Below are positions 9,421-19,407 of a DNA stretch of 64,000 nt, one piece after another. The position numbers and the translations under genes were made by a program. The stretch's first letter is position 1. Every line of letters begins with the position of its first letter. The notes under the pieces were generated by a model that did no database searches, was not told the origin of the DNA, and saw nothing but the letters and a program-made list of their open reading frames with translations. The stretch comes from CBDAPI01 sp965248635 (GTDB taxonomy: Bacteria > Acidobacteriota > UBA6911 > RPQK01 > CBDAPI01). The DNA lies in the NCBI GenBank assembly GCA_965248635.1, contig OZ252114.1, positions 4,650,001 to 4,714,000 on the forward strand, given 5' to 3'.

Positions 9421-11697
9421 ATGCCGGAATCCCTTCAACTGCACCACGGTCCCATCCTCCTAGGACTTCTGGCGTTCTTATTTCTTACCGCCACCGCTTC
9501 CTCCCAGCAACCGCTCGAGGATGTCCCCGCTATCCGAGCGGTTTGGATTGAGGCTGACCTGGAATTCGACGGGCTGGTCATTGAGGCTTTGTGGGACGAA
9601 ATTGAACCGGCCACCGGCTTTATTCAGCAAGACCCGCACGAGGGCAAACCCTCGACCGAACGCACGGAGGTGCGAGTTGGGTTCGACGACTCGAACCTGT
9701 ACTTCGGAATCATCTGCTTCGACCGCCAACCTGAAAACATCGTGATCACCCAGAACCGTCGCGACGGAAGCCTTGACGACACCGATTCGATCCAGTTGCT
9801 TATCGACGCCTACAACGATGGCCAAAACGCCTTCATCTTCGGAACCAGCCCCACCGGAATTGAATTCGACGCTCAGGTTACCAAAGCCGGACAAGCTCGC
9901 GGAGGCGGCGGTGGGCCGGCGAGGGCAGGAGGAACGGGGGGCGGTGGCGCCCAGCGTGGAGGCTCGGCAGCTTTCAACCTGAACTGGGATGGAGTCTGGA
10001 GGGTTCGCTCACGAGTTACATCTCGAGGCTGGGAGAGCGAAATCATTGTCCCGTTCCGAACTTTGCGTTACAAGCCTGGCACGGACCAGACCTGGGGAAT
10101 GAACATCTCTCGCAATATCCGTCGGCGCAATGAATTGTCATTCTGGTCACCCGTATCGAGGGCGTTTCGGCTGACGCAGATCGATCTCGCCGGATCGCTC
10201 ACAGGGCTCGAGACCAGGACGCAACGTAATCTTAAGCTGCTGCCGTACCTGATCGGCGGCTTTTCGCAGGATTTTCGGCAAGCTGAAGACCGCACGGATC
10301 CCGAACTGAAGGGAGGTCTCGACCTTAAATATAGTCTCACGCCCGGACTGACTCTGGACGCGACCATTAATACCGACTTCGCGCAGGTCGAAGTCGACGA
10401 CGTCCAGATTAACCTCACGCGCTTCGACTTGTTTTTTCCCGAGAAGCGTCCATTCTTCCTCGAAAACTCAGGCTTCTTCGAATTTGGCACGCCCCGGGAA
10501 GTGGAAATCTTTTTCTCCCGGCGCATCGGCCTCGATGAGAACCGCCAGGAGGTTCCGATCGCCGCCGGCGTACGCGTCAGCGGCAAAATCGACAAATACC
10601 AGATTGGTCTGCTCAACATGCAGACCCGAGATGTTGAGGGCCGAACGCCCGCGAACAACTACACGGTCGCGAGGGTCAGCCGTGAGTTGCCGAATCGTAG
10701 TTCAATCGGCGTGATCGGGGTCAACCGCCAGACCATGGGAAGCTCTGAAGGCTCTCGTGAATTCAACCGTACGTTCGGGGCCGATGCCAACATTGGGATC
10801 GGGAAGTACGCGAACTGGTTCAGCTATGTGGCCGGAACCAGTACGCCCGGACTGCAGGGCGATGCGCACGCCTATTCGAGCCGTTTCGAGTACGACGACG
10901 CGACCCATCGCATGAGCGTCGAATTCCTCGAGGTGGGAGAAACTTTCAACCCCGAAGTGGGTTTTGTACGACGCGTCAGGTTTCGCAAGCCGAGCGCTTC
11001 TTATCGCTATACGCACTATCTGAAGAACAGCGCCTGGCGCACGGTTGAGCCGCACGCTTTCTTTCAGAATTGGTACACACAGGGTACGAATGAAAAGGAG
11101 TCCGGGTTCGAGCACTTTCATCTGGATTCACGCCTTCAGAACGGTGGGCGGCTGGGCCTCGCGTACAACCGCAACTTCGAACGGCTGGACGAGCCCTTCG
11201 AAGTGTTCCCCGGGGTCCACGTCCCCGTCGGAGGCTATCCCTTTGGGGAGACGATTGCGAACTTCGACAGCGATCCCAGCGCGACGTTCTTTGGCGGTGG
11301 GACCCTGGCGGTCGGCGATTTCTATAACGGCGATATTAAGGCTGTGAGCCTCAGCGGCGGTGTGCGGAAGGGGCAGAACCTGACTTGGACAGTCACCTGG
11401 TCGCGCAACTATGTTGACCTACCGGTGGGGGACTTTACGACTGACCTCGCCAGCCTGCGGTTCAACTGGTCGTTCACGCCGAAGAGTTTTCTCCAAACCC
11501 TGAGCCAATACGGCAACCGTACGAATCAATTCGCGCACAACATTCGATTGGGGCTGTTGTCGACTTCGAGCACCGGCTTGTTTGTTGTCTACAACATCGG
11601 TACATCGACAAGAGATTACCTGGATCCGCACGGCGTCGAGCGGCGCCTGGAGACTCAGGGGTTATTTGTCAAGTTCAACTACTTGCTGGATTATTGA
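9421..11697 (+). CDS. DUF5916 outer-membrane beta-barrel with N-terminal CBM9-like domain
   Basis: 758 residues. A signal peptide (LLGLLAFLFLTATASS) is followed by a carbohydrate-binding family-9-like sandwich (EFDGLVIEALWDE, VRVGFDDSNLYFGIICFD, DTDSIQLLIDAYNDG). A Gly-rich linker around residues 160-185 comes next, then the DUF5916 barrel (SPVSRAFRLTQ, FFPEKRPFFLENSGFFEFG, FFSRRIGL), ending in a C-terminal aromatic strand. DUF5916 proteins are predicted 16-or-more-stranded outer-membrane proteins, often near polysaccharide or hydrolase genes; their substrate is not established. The frame is intact, unlike many genes around it. The next feature downstream is an IS630. Confidence 0.85.
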   Translation: MPESLQLHHGPILLGLLAFLFLTATASSQQPLEDVPAIRAVWIEADLEFDGLVIEALWDEIEPATGFIQQDPHEGKPSTERTEVRVGFDDSNLYFGIICFDRQPENIVITQNRRDGSLDDTDSIQLLIDAYNDGQNAFIFGTSPTGIEFDAQVTKAGQARGGGGGPARAGGTGGGGAQRGGSAAFNLNWDGVWRVRSRVTSRGWESEIIVPFRTLRYKPGTDQTWGMNISRNIRRRNELSFWSPVSRAFRLTQIDLAGSLTGLETRTQRNLKLLPYLIGGFSQDFRQAEDRTDPELKGGLDLKYSLTPGLTLDATINTDFAQVEVDDVQINLTRFDLFFPEKRPFFLENSGFFEFGTPREVEIFFSRRIGLDENRQEVPIAAGVRVSGKIDKYQIGLLNMQTRDVEGRTPANNYTVARVSRELPNRSSIGVIGVNRQTMGSSEGSREFNRTFGADANIGIGKYANWFSYVAGTSTPGLQGDAHAYSSRFEYDDATHRMSVEFLEVGETFNPEVGFVRRVRFRKPSASYRYTHYLKNSAWRTVEPHAFFQNWYTQGTNEKESGFEHFHLDSRLQNGGRLGLAYNRNFERLDEPFEVFPGVHVPVGGYPFGETIANFDSDPSATFFGGGTLAVGDFYNGDIKAVSLSGGVRKGQNLTWTVTWSRNYVDLPVGDFTTDLASLRFNWSFTPKSFLQTLSQYGNRTNQFAHNIRLGLLSTSSTGLFVVYNIGTSTRDYLDPHGVERRLETQGLFVKFNYLLDY

Positions 11698-11835
11698 CCG
11701 ATTCTGCTGCAACTCTCAGCTTGTCAGACACGAGACTTTCCCGGCTTCGTGTCACCCAAATCTTTAATGTCCGCCGCCGTCTACCCCATCGGAGTTAGGC
11801 GCTAGTGCAGCTCGCCGTAAGTCTTGAGCCACCTC

Positions 11836-12144
11836 TCAGTAGGGAGCGAGCAGGTGCTGCATGAGGCTTTGCATCACCTCGACCAGGTCTTTCATACTGC
11901 CTGAGAAGGGCGTTTTTTCCCAACGTCCAGTATGCCGTTTGACGCTCAAGCCATAGGTCGATGCATTGAGGCAGGTCAGACGAACTCGATCTGATTTTTG
12001 CGGCGCCCTGTCGGGCCCGAAAGCCTCCTCCCGACCCACGATCAAGTGTTTGCCCCAGATGCGAACGTAGAGGCCGCGAGTGGTTTCGTGGCCTTCCAGC
12101 AAACAGGACAAAGCATCCTGATCGGCCTCCATTTCAAAGCTCAT
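11836..12144 (-). CDS. IS630 second ORF (passenger), unknown function
   Basis: A 102-residue protein starting 10 bp after the transposase stop, inside the terminal repeats, so it travels with the element. The sequence (LYVRIWGKHLIVGREEAFGP, RVRLTCLNASTYGLSVKRH) predicts a compact alpha/beta fold with a helical C-terminus (MKDLVEVMQSLMQHLL). There is no HTH, DDE or membrane feature. Close spacing suggests translational coupling. It may regulate transposition, but nothing in the sequence shows that. Confidence 0.65.
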   Translation of the reverse strand: MSFEMEADQDALSCLLEGHETTRGLYVRIWGKHLIVGREEAFGPDRAPQKSDRVRLTCLNASTYGLSVKRHTGRWEKTPFSGSMKDLVEVMQSLMQHLLAPY

Positions 12145-12154
12145 GCTCGGGCCT

Positions 12155-13225
12155 TCAAGCTACCAGAGGAAGTCCTTCACAAGTCCAGCGGAAGGGATGG
12201 GCTTCCCGCTCGTTCCACTGCTCGATGAAGGCCTCCACCTTCTCGACCAGATCCCGAGCCGTTGCGAAGCTTCCGTAGCGAAGCACCCGACGGCTCAGGA
12301 TCGAAAACCAAAGCTCGATCTGATTCAACCACGACCCGTGCGTCGGCGTATAGTGAAACACAAAGCGGTTGCGGTGCTTTCGATTCCATTCACTGATGAA
12401 GGCTCCCGCGCTGGTGTCTAGATGAGTGTTAAGGTTGTCCAGCACCACGTGCACGCGTTTTTGTCGATAATGGACCGCCACCAGATCCATGAAGGAGAGA
12501 AAGTCAGCCCGTTTTCGATAGTGGTGACAGCGGCCCAGGACTCGCCCCGTGCGCACGTTGAAACAGGCGAAAAGACAACGAGTTCCATGCCGTTTGTACT
12601 CGTACTCGAGTCGGCCCCAGCCACCCACTTGGGGACCGATCAACCCTCGAGCACGACTCAGCGCTTGCATCCCGCTTTTTTCATCTACGCACAACACCGG
12701 TTCCCGGACAGGAGCGTCCATGTACAGTCTGACAATGTCACGCAGCTTTTCCTGAAACCGAGGATCTTCGCTATGACACCACATCTTGACCCGATGCGGC
12801 TTGATCTGGGCCTGGCGGAGAATCCGCCCTACCGTACGGGCGCTGATCGATCTCACCAATCCAGACTCAACCAATGCCTCGCTCAGAGCCGAATGACTCC
12901 ACAGTACACGCTGCAAGCCATACTGTTCGGGCGCTTGGCAGGCCGCAGCTACCACCTGGGTCCGCTCCAGACACTGGACCCTCTGCGGACGCCCCGATCG
13001 CGGCAGATCGTCCAGCCCAGGTAAGCCTTTGCCTCGGAAACGTCCAAGCCATTTCTTGACCAGGGAGCGATTCGTCCCCAAACGGCGCGCAATCGACTTC
13101 ACCGACACTCCCTGGCCGGCCAGCAGCACCATCTCCGCCCGCCGGTACTTTCGCACCTCCGTCTTGCCCCCTCGTACCAGCCTCTCCAACCCACCCTGCT
13201 GCTTCGGGGTCAGCTGGATCCACAT
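12155..13225 (-). CDS. IS630-family DDE transposase
   Basis: A full-length 356-residue transposase. The N-terminal half has helix-turn-helix segments (SVKSIARRLGTNRSLVKKWL near residue 41, SARTVGRILRQAQ near 128). The RNase-H-like catalytic domain shows D181 in LCVDEKSGMQ, D263 in VVLDNLNTH and E304 in SWLNQIELWFS, the DDE triad with IS630-type spacing. It cuts and pastes at TA targets. No frameshift is present, so the enzyme may be active. Confidence 0.92.
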   Translation of the reverse strand: MWIQLTPKQQGGLERLVRGGKTEVRKYRRAEMVLLAGQGVSVKSIARRLGTNRSLVKKWLGRFRGKGLPGLDDLPRSGRPQRVQCLERTQVVAAACQAPEQYGLQRVLWSHSALSEALVESGLVRSISARTVGRILRQAQIKPHRVKMWCHSEDPRFQEKLRDIVRLYMDAPVREPVLCVDEKSGMQALSRARGLIGPQVGGWGRLEYEYKRHGTRCLFACFNVRTGRVLGRCHHYRKRADFLSFMDLVAVHYRQKRVHVVLDNLNTHLDTSAGAFISEWNRKHRNRFVFHYTPTHGSWLNQIELWFSILSRRVLRYGSFATARDLVEKVEAFIEQWNEREAHPFRWTCEGLPLVA

Positions 13226-13420
13226 CCATGTAAAATGACTCTTCGCTCTGACGTCGCCCGGGGTGGCTCAGAACTTATGGCGAGATGCACTAGTTGGCCC
13301 ATCCCTCTCCCCTCTCCACAACCGTAACCTCCAGATCATCAAAGCTCTCATCCAGTGCTGCCGCCCGTCGAGGGCCATGCTAGAATGCAAATGAACACAA
13401 GTGAATACATTAGGAGTCAT

Positions 13421-13693
13421 ATGTCTAAGACAGTAACGCTGCGACTTGACGAAGAAATTTATGAAGAATTCCGCGAGGCTGCCAGGGCCCAGCGCCGCCC
13501 CCTGTCCAACCTCATCGAAACAGCGGCGCTGCTGAGAATCCGCGAGTTGCAGTTCGTCGACGACGCGGAGATGGCTGAGATTCTGGCCAATGAGCGGCTG
13601 GTTGAGAGCCTGAGGACCGGATCCCGTGACGCCCGTCGGCGGAGAGGCCGCCTGGTTGAGGAGGTATGCGATTTTCGAGACCCAACAGTTTGA
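13421..13693 (+). CDS. Ribbon-helix-helix antitoxin-like protein
   Basis: From the ATG at 13421 (AGGAG five bases upstream) the product is 90 residues. The N-terminus SKTVTLRLDEEIYEEFREAA is a CopG/Arc-type ribbon-helix-helix, followed by NLIETAALLRI and a charged C-terminal tail that would bind the toxin. The frame is open upstream to 13355 but that extension is not RHH-like. It overlaps the toxin ORF by 38 bp, the usual antitoxin-first arrangement. It would repress its own operon and neutralise the partner. Confidence 0.8.
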   Translation: MSKTVTLRLDEEIYEEFREAARAQRRPLSNLIETAALLRIRELQFVDDAEMAEILANERLVESLRTGSRDARRRRGRLVEEVCDFRDPTV

Positions 13694-13928
13694 AAAGGAC
13701 CTGAAGAAATTAGCCCGCGCTGGCCATCCATCAGTGCTCCAGAAGCTCAGGCAGATCGTCTATTCACAGCTGCGCAGCAATCCACACTTTGGAACTCATG
13801 TCCGGAAGCTCAGGGACTACTCGCCCGAGACGTGGCGGTACAGGATCGGGGGACTTAAAATCAGGTGGGTCGTCGACTCCTCCTGGAAAGGCAAGGAAAC
13901 TACGGGATCTCTTTTAAGAATGCTCTAA
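13656..13928 (+). pseudogene. RelE/ParE-type toxin with lost C-terminus
   Basis: Starts at a TTG with GGAGAGG eight bases upstream; a GTG at 13626 is an alternative. The sequence FETQQFEKDLKKLARAGHP, RQIVYSQLRSNP, RKLRDYSPETWRYRIGGLKI fits a RelE/ParE toxin up to the central beta-strands. The expected end (a strand, then a basic HR-containing segment) is missing. From about 13895 the codons are simply the antisense of the convergent hydrolase's last codons, giving TGSLLRML. A recombination junction therefore removed the catalytic C-terminus, and the toxin is probably dead. Confidence 0.65.
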
Positions 13929-14804
13929 TTTCCTTTACAAACCGTTTCGGGTCCGGTGAATGCAGGTGATGGCCAGTTTCAGACCATTCGGAGATCCTAG
14001 CGTGGGGAATCTGTTTCTTGAATTCAACCCGGTATTCCTCTCTTGCCATACTGCCTTTTTCAGGGTTACCGAGCATGAATAACACTTCACATTTGATCAA
14101 CGGCAGGATTTCCCTAATATCAAACGCAGCTTTCCCCTCCATCAGCTCATTCATGGCAGAAACATTTATCTTATCTACGGTCGCTGATGCCTTCTTTGCC
14201 TGTTCCTCGGTTCTCCCTTTGTCCAGATAAAACTGAATCGTTCCTCATAGGGCATAGCTCGGATTTTCAATTGGCTGCGCAAATAAGGAAAAACTATGGA
14301 TATGTCGCAGGCAGGAGGGTCTTCTAATACCAAAGCCCGTACTGACTTCGGATGGTAAGCCGCAACCGCTGCCGCTGTCATTGCCCCGGCGGAATGGCCG
14401 ATTATGATTAGCGGTTCCTCGAAGTGCTGTTTGACCAGCTGGGCAATATCTTCGGCAATATCCTCTTTCCACCTGTAGCCGCTTTCCGGTTTGCTTGATT
14501 TTCCTTGCCCACGTGAATCAGCGGCAAAGACCTTATAGTTATGGGTAAATTCCGGAATAACCTCTTTCCAGGCCCCCATTTCTTCTCCAGCCCCACCCAG
14601 AAACAAGATCGGAGGACCCTGAAATGACCATTGTTTCATGTAGATAGTCTGACCATTAACCTCTACATAGAATTCTTTGTAAGACGGCGCTTTTGCCGCA
14701 TTTTCTTTCGACTTATCTGCAAGACCACAGGAAGCGAGAAGAAATACCAGACCTAAAATTGAACGCCTCAAAGTTCCGTTAGCTGAATTATTCATATGCG
14801 TCAT
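13900..14804 (-). pseudogene. Alpha/beta-hydrolase lipoprotein, frameshifted
   Basis: A lipoprotein signal (LGLVFLLASC, lipobox Cys near residue 26) leads an alpha/beta-hydrolase fold: an oxyanion-type FLGGAGEEMG loop, SRGQGKSS, the nucleophile elbow GHSAGA, and, after the frame change, the catalytic His in SETGHHLHSP. The N-terminal frame (14804-14230) and C-terminal frame (14154-13900 and the codons before it) join at a single-base shift near 14228-14238, where EERFSF continues as YLDKGRTEEQAKK in the other frame. Low GC and A/T-rich codons compared with neighbours suggest transfer from another lineage. The substrate is unknown. Confidence 0.75.
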
Positions 14805-15450
14805 TCCTAAAACTCCGCTTCTTACAGAATGAATAATTGTAAACCCTCTAGATCCCTCTCAGATCACGGGTGAGCTCCCTGCCGTCAGCTCTCTTCGTCA
14901 TTGGTATTACATGTAGTATATTTGTACCGAGGGGCGATACAAATGGTGACCGCCCTCCTTTCCCACCTAATCGAGACTGAGCTCACGCCGGACTTGCCGC
15001 AATCCCAAAAAAGGATCGGCAGAAGGTATTCGATTCGGTCGGTACCCTCAAAGGTGACCCGCTTCGCGGCGAGATCCTGAGTGGCAGGTGGAAGGGTTTC
15101 AGGCGACTGCGGATAGGAGCTCACCGGGTTGTCTAAGCTTTCGACGGACGCGACTTTCTGATCTCTGTGGTCCGGGTTGCACATCGCCAGGATGTCTATG
15201 GACCCAACGCCACTCCAGCCAAGATAGCGAGTTAAGGGGGACGCGATTTCTGGTCATTTTGGCAGGCGGTTAGGGGATCAACGTCGCTGTTCGGGCACAG
15301 GTTGTGTGAATGTCGGCAAGCCTATCAGGAAGGGGCCAGGAAGTGAAATTCCTCAGCCACATCTCCCGGTGGTCGCTTCACTCACATCTCCCCTGGTCCA
15401 TAGTCGATGTTAAGGCTAGAGTGTATTACATTTGCTGCTGAGTACTCCTG
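14805..15450. other. Intergenic with one doubtful minus-strand ORF (14885-15184)
   Basis: A 99-codon minus-strand frame here includes KRVTFEGTDRIEYLLPILFW and VSIRWERRAVTI, which look like beta-strands of a larger enzyme's C-terminal domain. It has no recognisable start, no family I can name and a non-coding-looking tail. I treat it as a probable gene remnant. The rest of the interval holds nothing identifiable. Confidence 0.3.
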
Positions 15451-18400
15451 ATGATCAACCGAAGACTGTCTTTCCTGACATTGCTGCTGGCTTTTGGCTG
15501 CACGAGCGACGAAGCGCGCGATGAAACGTCTCCGGAAACGAGATTGAGCATTCGCCAGGACGAGCAGACCGGAACGATTTCCGTTTTCCGTGAACAGGCT
15601 TCCGAGCCACTCGTTGTCCAGAATGCCAGGTCCGACTTCCGACCCTACTTGCATCCCATCATGGCCCCCGACGGTGAGGGAGTTCTGACCCAGCACAGCC
15701 CGGAGCATCATCCTCACCAGACCAGGCTCTACTGGGGTTTTACCCGGCTCAACGGCCGCGACTTCTTCCATCATCCGGAAGCCAGCCATTGGCGGCAGGT
15801 TTCAGCGACCGTGATGGAAGCAGCCGGGGACGTGGTCAGGTGGCAGACGGTTTACGATCTGCTCGACGGGACCGGCACTCCCATGTTGAGGGAGACCCAG
15901 GACTGGTCCATGCGGGCACCGGAGGGCGAGATCGTTCTCGATCTGGAGTGGACAGGGGAGGCGAGAACGGACCTCACGATTGGCGAATACAGCTACGGCG
16001 GTCTCTTTCTGCGTATGCCGTGGCGCCAGGGGATTCGAGGAGAGGTCGTCAATGCCGCCCGCCAGCGCAATCAGCAAGCCGAGGGCAAGCGGGCCCTGTG
16101 GGTTGATGTCGGCATGGAAATCGAAGGTCGGGAGGACCCGGCCCACATTGCCCTGTTCGATCACCCCCAAAACGCCGACTTCCCGCAGACGTGGAGGGTG
16201 GATGGCCAAATGGGCGTGGGACCGGTGCGGGCTCGGAAGGGTGAGTGGGAAATCCTCAATGGGTGAAATGGAGATCATCCGCCACCGGCTGGTGGCCTAT
16301 TCCGGCGATCTGAACAACGTGGAACTGCGGGACCTGTGGAAGGAATACAGTGGTAGCCGTGACACCGATGCTCTCTGGAGAATCGCACAAAGAGGAAGCA
16401 CGGCAGGAACGGTTCCTGACGCCGACCCAGGCGGCCGAGAGCATGACGTTGATGGAGGGCTTCCGGGTCAATGTCTGGGCAGCCGAGCCCATGATCACGC
16501 AACCCATGGCGTTTTGCTGGGACGACCGGGGAAGGATGTGGGTTGTTGAGAATAGGGATTATGAGAATCGTCGCAGGGGGTTTTCCAATTCCGGCGACAG
16601 CCGCGTACTGATTCTGGAGGACACGGATCGTGATGGCGTTGCCGATCGCCGCAAAGTTTTCCTGGAAGGCATCCCGTTTCCCAGTGCCATCGCGGTCGGC
16701 TTCGGCGGGATCTTCCTGGGAGCCCCTCCCCATTTGCTGTTCGTTCCCGATCGTGACGGCGATGACAAAGCGGATCTGGACGACGTCGAAATCCGTCTGA
16801 CCGGCTGGGGCATCCGGGACCGGCACGAGACGATCAACAGCCTGCACTGGGGTCCCGATGGCTGGTTGTACGGACTGGAAGGATTCGCCACTCCTTCCAG
16901 GATCAGAAAGCCCGATGAGGAATCGCGTCTCTACAGGAAAGGGGAGCCCTTCCCGGAGAAACTCCTGGAGGCCGATGGCGTGGATATCAATGGTGGAGTC
17001 TGGAGATATCACCCCACCAAAGATCGCTTTGAAGTGGTCGCGCACGGCTTTAGCAATCCCTGGGGCATCGATTACGATGCCAAAGGGCAACTGTTGATCA
17101 GCACGTGTGTCATCCCCCATCTCTTCCATATCATCCCGGGTGGGCTCTATCACCGCCAGGGTGGTCGGCACTTCAATCCCTACGCCTACTCGGACATCCA
17201 GACCATCGTCGACCACCGGCATCGATCGGCGCATGGCGGAGCCCGGGTCTACTTGTCGGACGCATTTCCGGAAGAACAACGGGGCCGCATCTTCATGGCC
17301 AATATCCATGAGCACGCGGTATTGTCGGATGTCCTGGAGCCTACAGGTTCCGGCTTCGTGGCCCGGCATGGCGAGGACTTTCTACAGGCCAACAATGCCC
17401 AGTGGATCGGCTTCAGCCTGGAGATTGGGCCGGAAGGAGCCATCTATGTGCTGAATCTGGCACGATGCGGACATCTGCGGTCAGGATGTACTCCCCAAGG
17501 ACACCGGCCGGATTTTTCGAATTACACCTGAGACCTCGCAGTCCAGGGAGTGGGAGGGCCGCTACTCGAACCTGGCCAAACTGTCGGGCCCCCAGTTGGC
17601 GGAGCTCCAGGAAAGCCCAAGCAGCTGGCACGCACGCCGCTCACGCCTCCTCCTCCAGAGCCGGGCAGCCAGCGGCGAAGTGAGCTCCTTCCCCCAGGGC
17701 CGACTACGGGAGATGTTCAGCACCCACTCGAATCCGGACGTGCGGCTGAGGGCCATGTGGGCGCTTCACATCACGGGAGGCTTCCGTCGCGAAGATTTCA
17801 TTCAGGTATTGGAGGACAGGGACGAGCACATTCGCGCCTGGGCGATCCAATTCCTGTGCGAGGATCGTTCTCCGCCCGTCGAAGCTCTCAGCGTTTTCAG
17901 CCGGATGGCGGCTCGAGATCCTTCGCCCGTAGTTCGGCTCTACCTAGCGGCGGCCCTGCAGCGGATTGATCCTGACGCTCGCTTTCCATCGCTTGGGAGC
18001 TGGTGGGGCACCAGGAAGACAGCGAGGATCCCAACATTCCGAGAATGCTCTGGTTCGGAGTCGAGCCCCTGGTGGCCGAGGACTCGGAACGGGCTCTTAA
18101 CCTGGCCGGCAGCAGCAAGATTTCTATGATTAGCCAGTTCATTTCCCGCCGGGTGGTCGATGCCGGTGCAATAGAGACGCTGATCTCCCGGATCGAACAA
18201 CAGCCCAACTCACGGCTGCCGCTGCTGCAGGGGATGCTGGCGGGACTGGAGGGGCAGTTCGATGTGGCGGCTCCTCCGAACTGGGCGCCGGTCTATGCCA
18301 AGCTGCGCCTGGACGACGAAGTCGCCGAACTTGCCACTGCAGTTGCCCAGCGGATGGGAGATAACGAAGCGGCCCGGCAATCTCTGGGCACTCTGCAGGA

Positions 18401-19253
18401 CCGCTCTGCTTCCCTGGATCGGCGGCGCCAGGCCCTGAGCACGCTGGCCGGGCAGCAGAGGCAAGAGCTGGTCGAGGAACTCCCCCGTCTGCTGAACGAA
18501 CCGGCACTCCGAGTGAATGCGATCCGGGCCATCGCCTCCTTCGAGAGCCGGGACCTGGCACGCCGGCTGCTCGACGCCTATCCCTCTCTTGATGCGGCGG
18601 AAAAGCTGGAAGCTGTTCAGGCCCTGGCATCCCGGCCGCTGTATGGCTGGATGCTTACCGAAGCGCTCAAGAACGGAACGATCCTCAGACGCGACGTTCC
18701 GGCCTATGCCGCTCGTTTGTTGCGCCGGGTGGTGGGGAACGGATTTGTCGAAGTCTGGGGACCAATTGATCATCTGGCCGCCGACAAAGCCGCAGCCCTG
18801 GCCAAGTACAAGGATCTCTTGACCGATCCGGCCATGGCCGCTGCGGATTCCACCAGCGGCCGTCAGGTCTTTGAGCGCCTCTGCTATGTATGCCACAAAA
18901 TGTACGGGCAGGGAGGCATGCTGGGCCCGGAACTAACCGGCTCGAACCGAACCAATCTCGACTACCTCCTCAGCAACGTCCTGGATCCAAGCGGCGAGAT
19001 CCAGGACGACTACAAGATGGTCATGGTCACGACTCGTGACGGCCGAACCTACGCCGGCAACCTTTCCGTCGAGGGTGAGCGAAGGCTGACACTCCGTGTG
19101 CCGGGCGAGGAGGAAGTCGTTATCACCAAGGCAGCTATCCAATCTCGCGAGACGTCAGAGTCCTCGATGATGCCTGACGGGCTGCTCACCCACTTGACCG
19201 ACGCCGAAGTGACCGATCTGATGGCGTACCTGATGACGAGCGAAGGAAACTGA
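15451..19253 (+). pseudogene. DUF6807 protein fused to PVC-type membrane-bound dehydrogenase/cytochrome c, four frameshifts
   Basis: One large gene of about 1,260 codons read in pieces. 15451-16265: lipoprotein-like signal (LTLLLAFGC) and DUF6807 (EHHPHQTRLYWGF). Shift near 16262, then the DUF6807 end (RHRLVAYSGDLNNVELRDLW). Shift near 16385, then a beta-propeller dehydrogenase domain (GFRVNVWAAEPMITQPMAF, WVVENRDYENR). Shift near 17455, then HEAT-like helical repeats. Shift near 17985, then more repeats and a C-terminal cytochrome c with CYVCHK as the CxxCH heme site and VLDPSGEIQDDY. Each shift is small and the protein resumes at once, so the ancestor was continuous. Such proteins are predicted periplasmic oxidases of sugars; the substrate is unknown. 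Confidence 0.75.
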
Positions 19254-19407
19254 AACTCCTCCTAACTTCCGGCAGCAGACCGGCGTTGACAGGTAGTGTC
19301 GGAGCCCCTTTACTAGCAATGGTGATGAACAGACGGATCCGATGTGTGAGGTTACCGGGTCCAATCTGGACTCAGGTGGAATCGGGCATCCGGACGGGGA
19401 GAAGCCA

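Larger units (their letters stand above)
11803..13292 (-). mobile_element. IS630-family insertion sequence, complete
   Basis: The element is bounded by TA at 11803-11804 and 13291-13292, the target duplication expected of IS630. The ends are inverted repeats: the left begins GTGCAGCTCGCCGTAAGTC and the right, reverse-complemented, begins GTGCATCTCGCCATAAGTT; both run on through TGAGCCAC. It carries an intact transposase and a second small ORF. A related orphan end sits at 23238-23263, so this family has been active more than once here. Confidence 0.85.
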
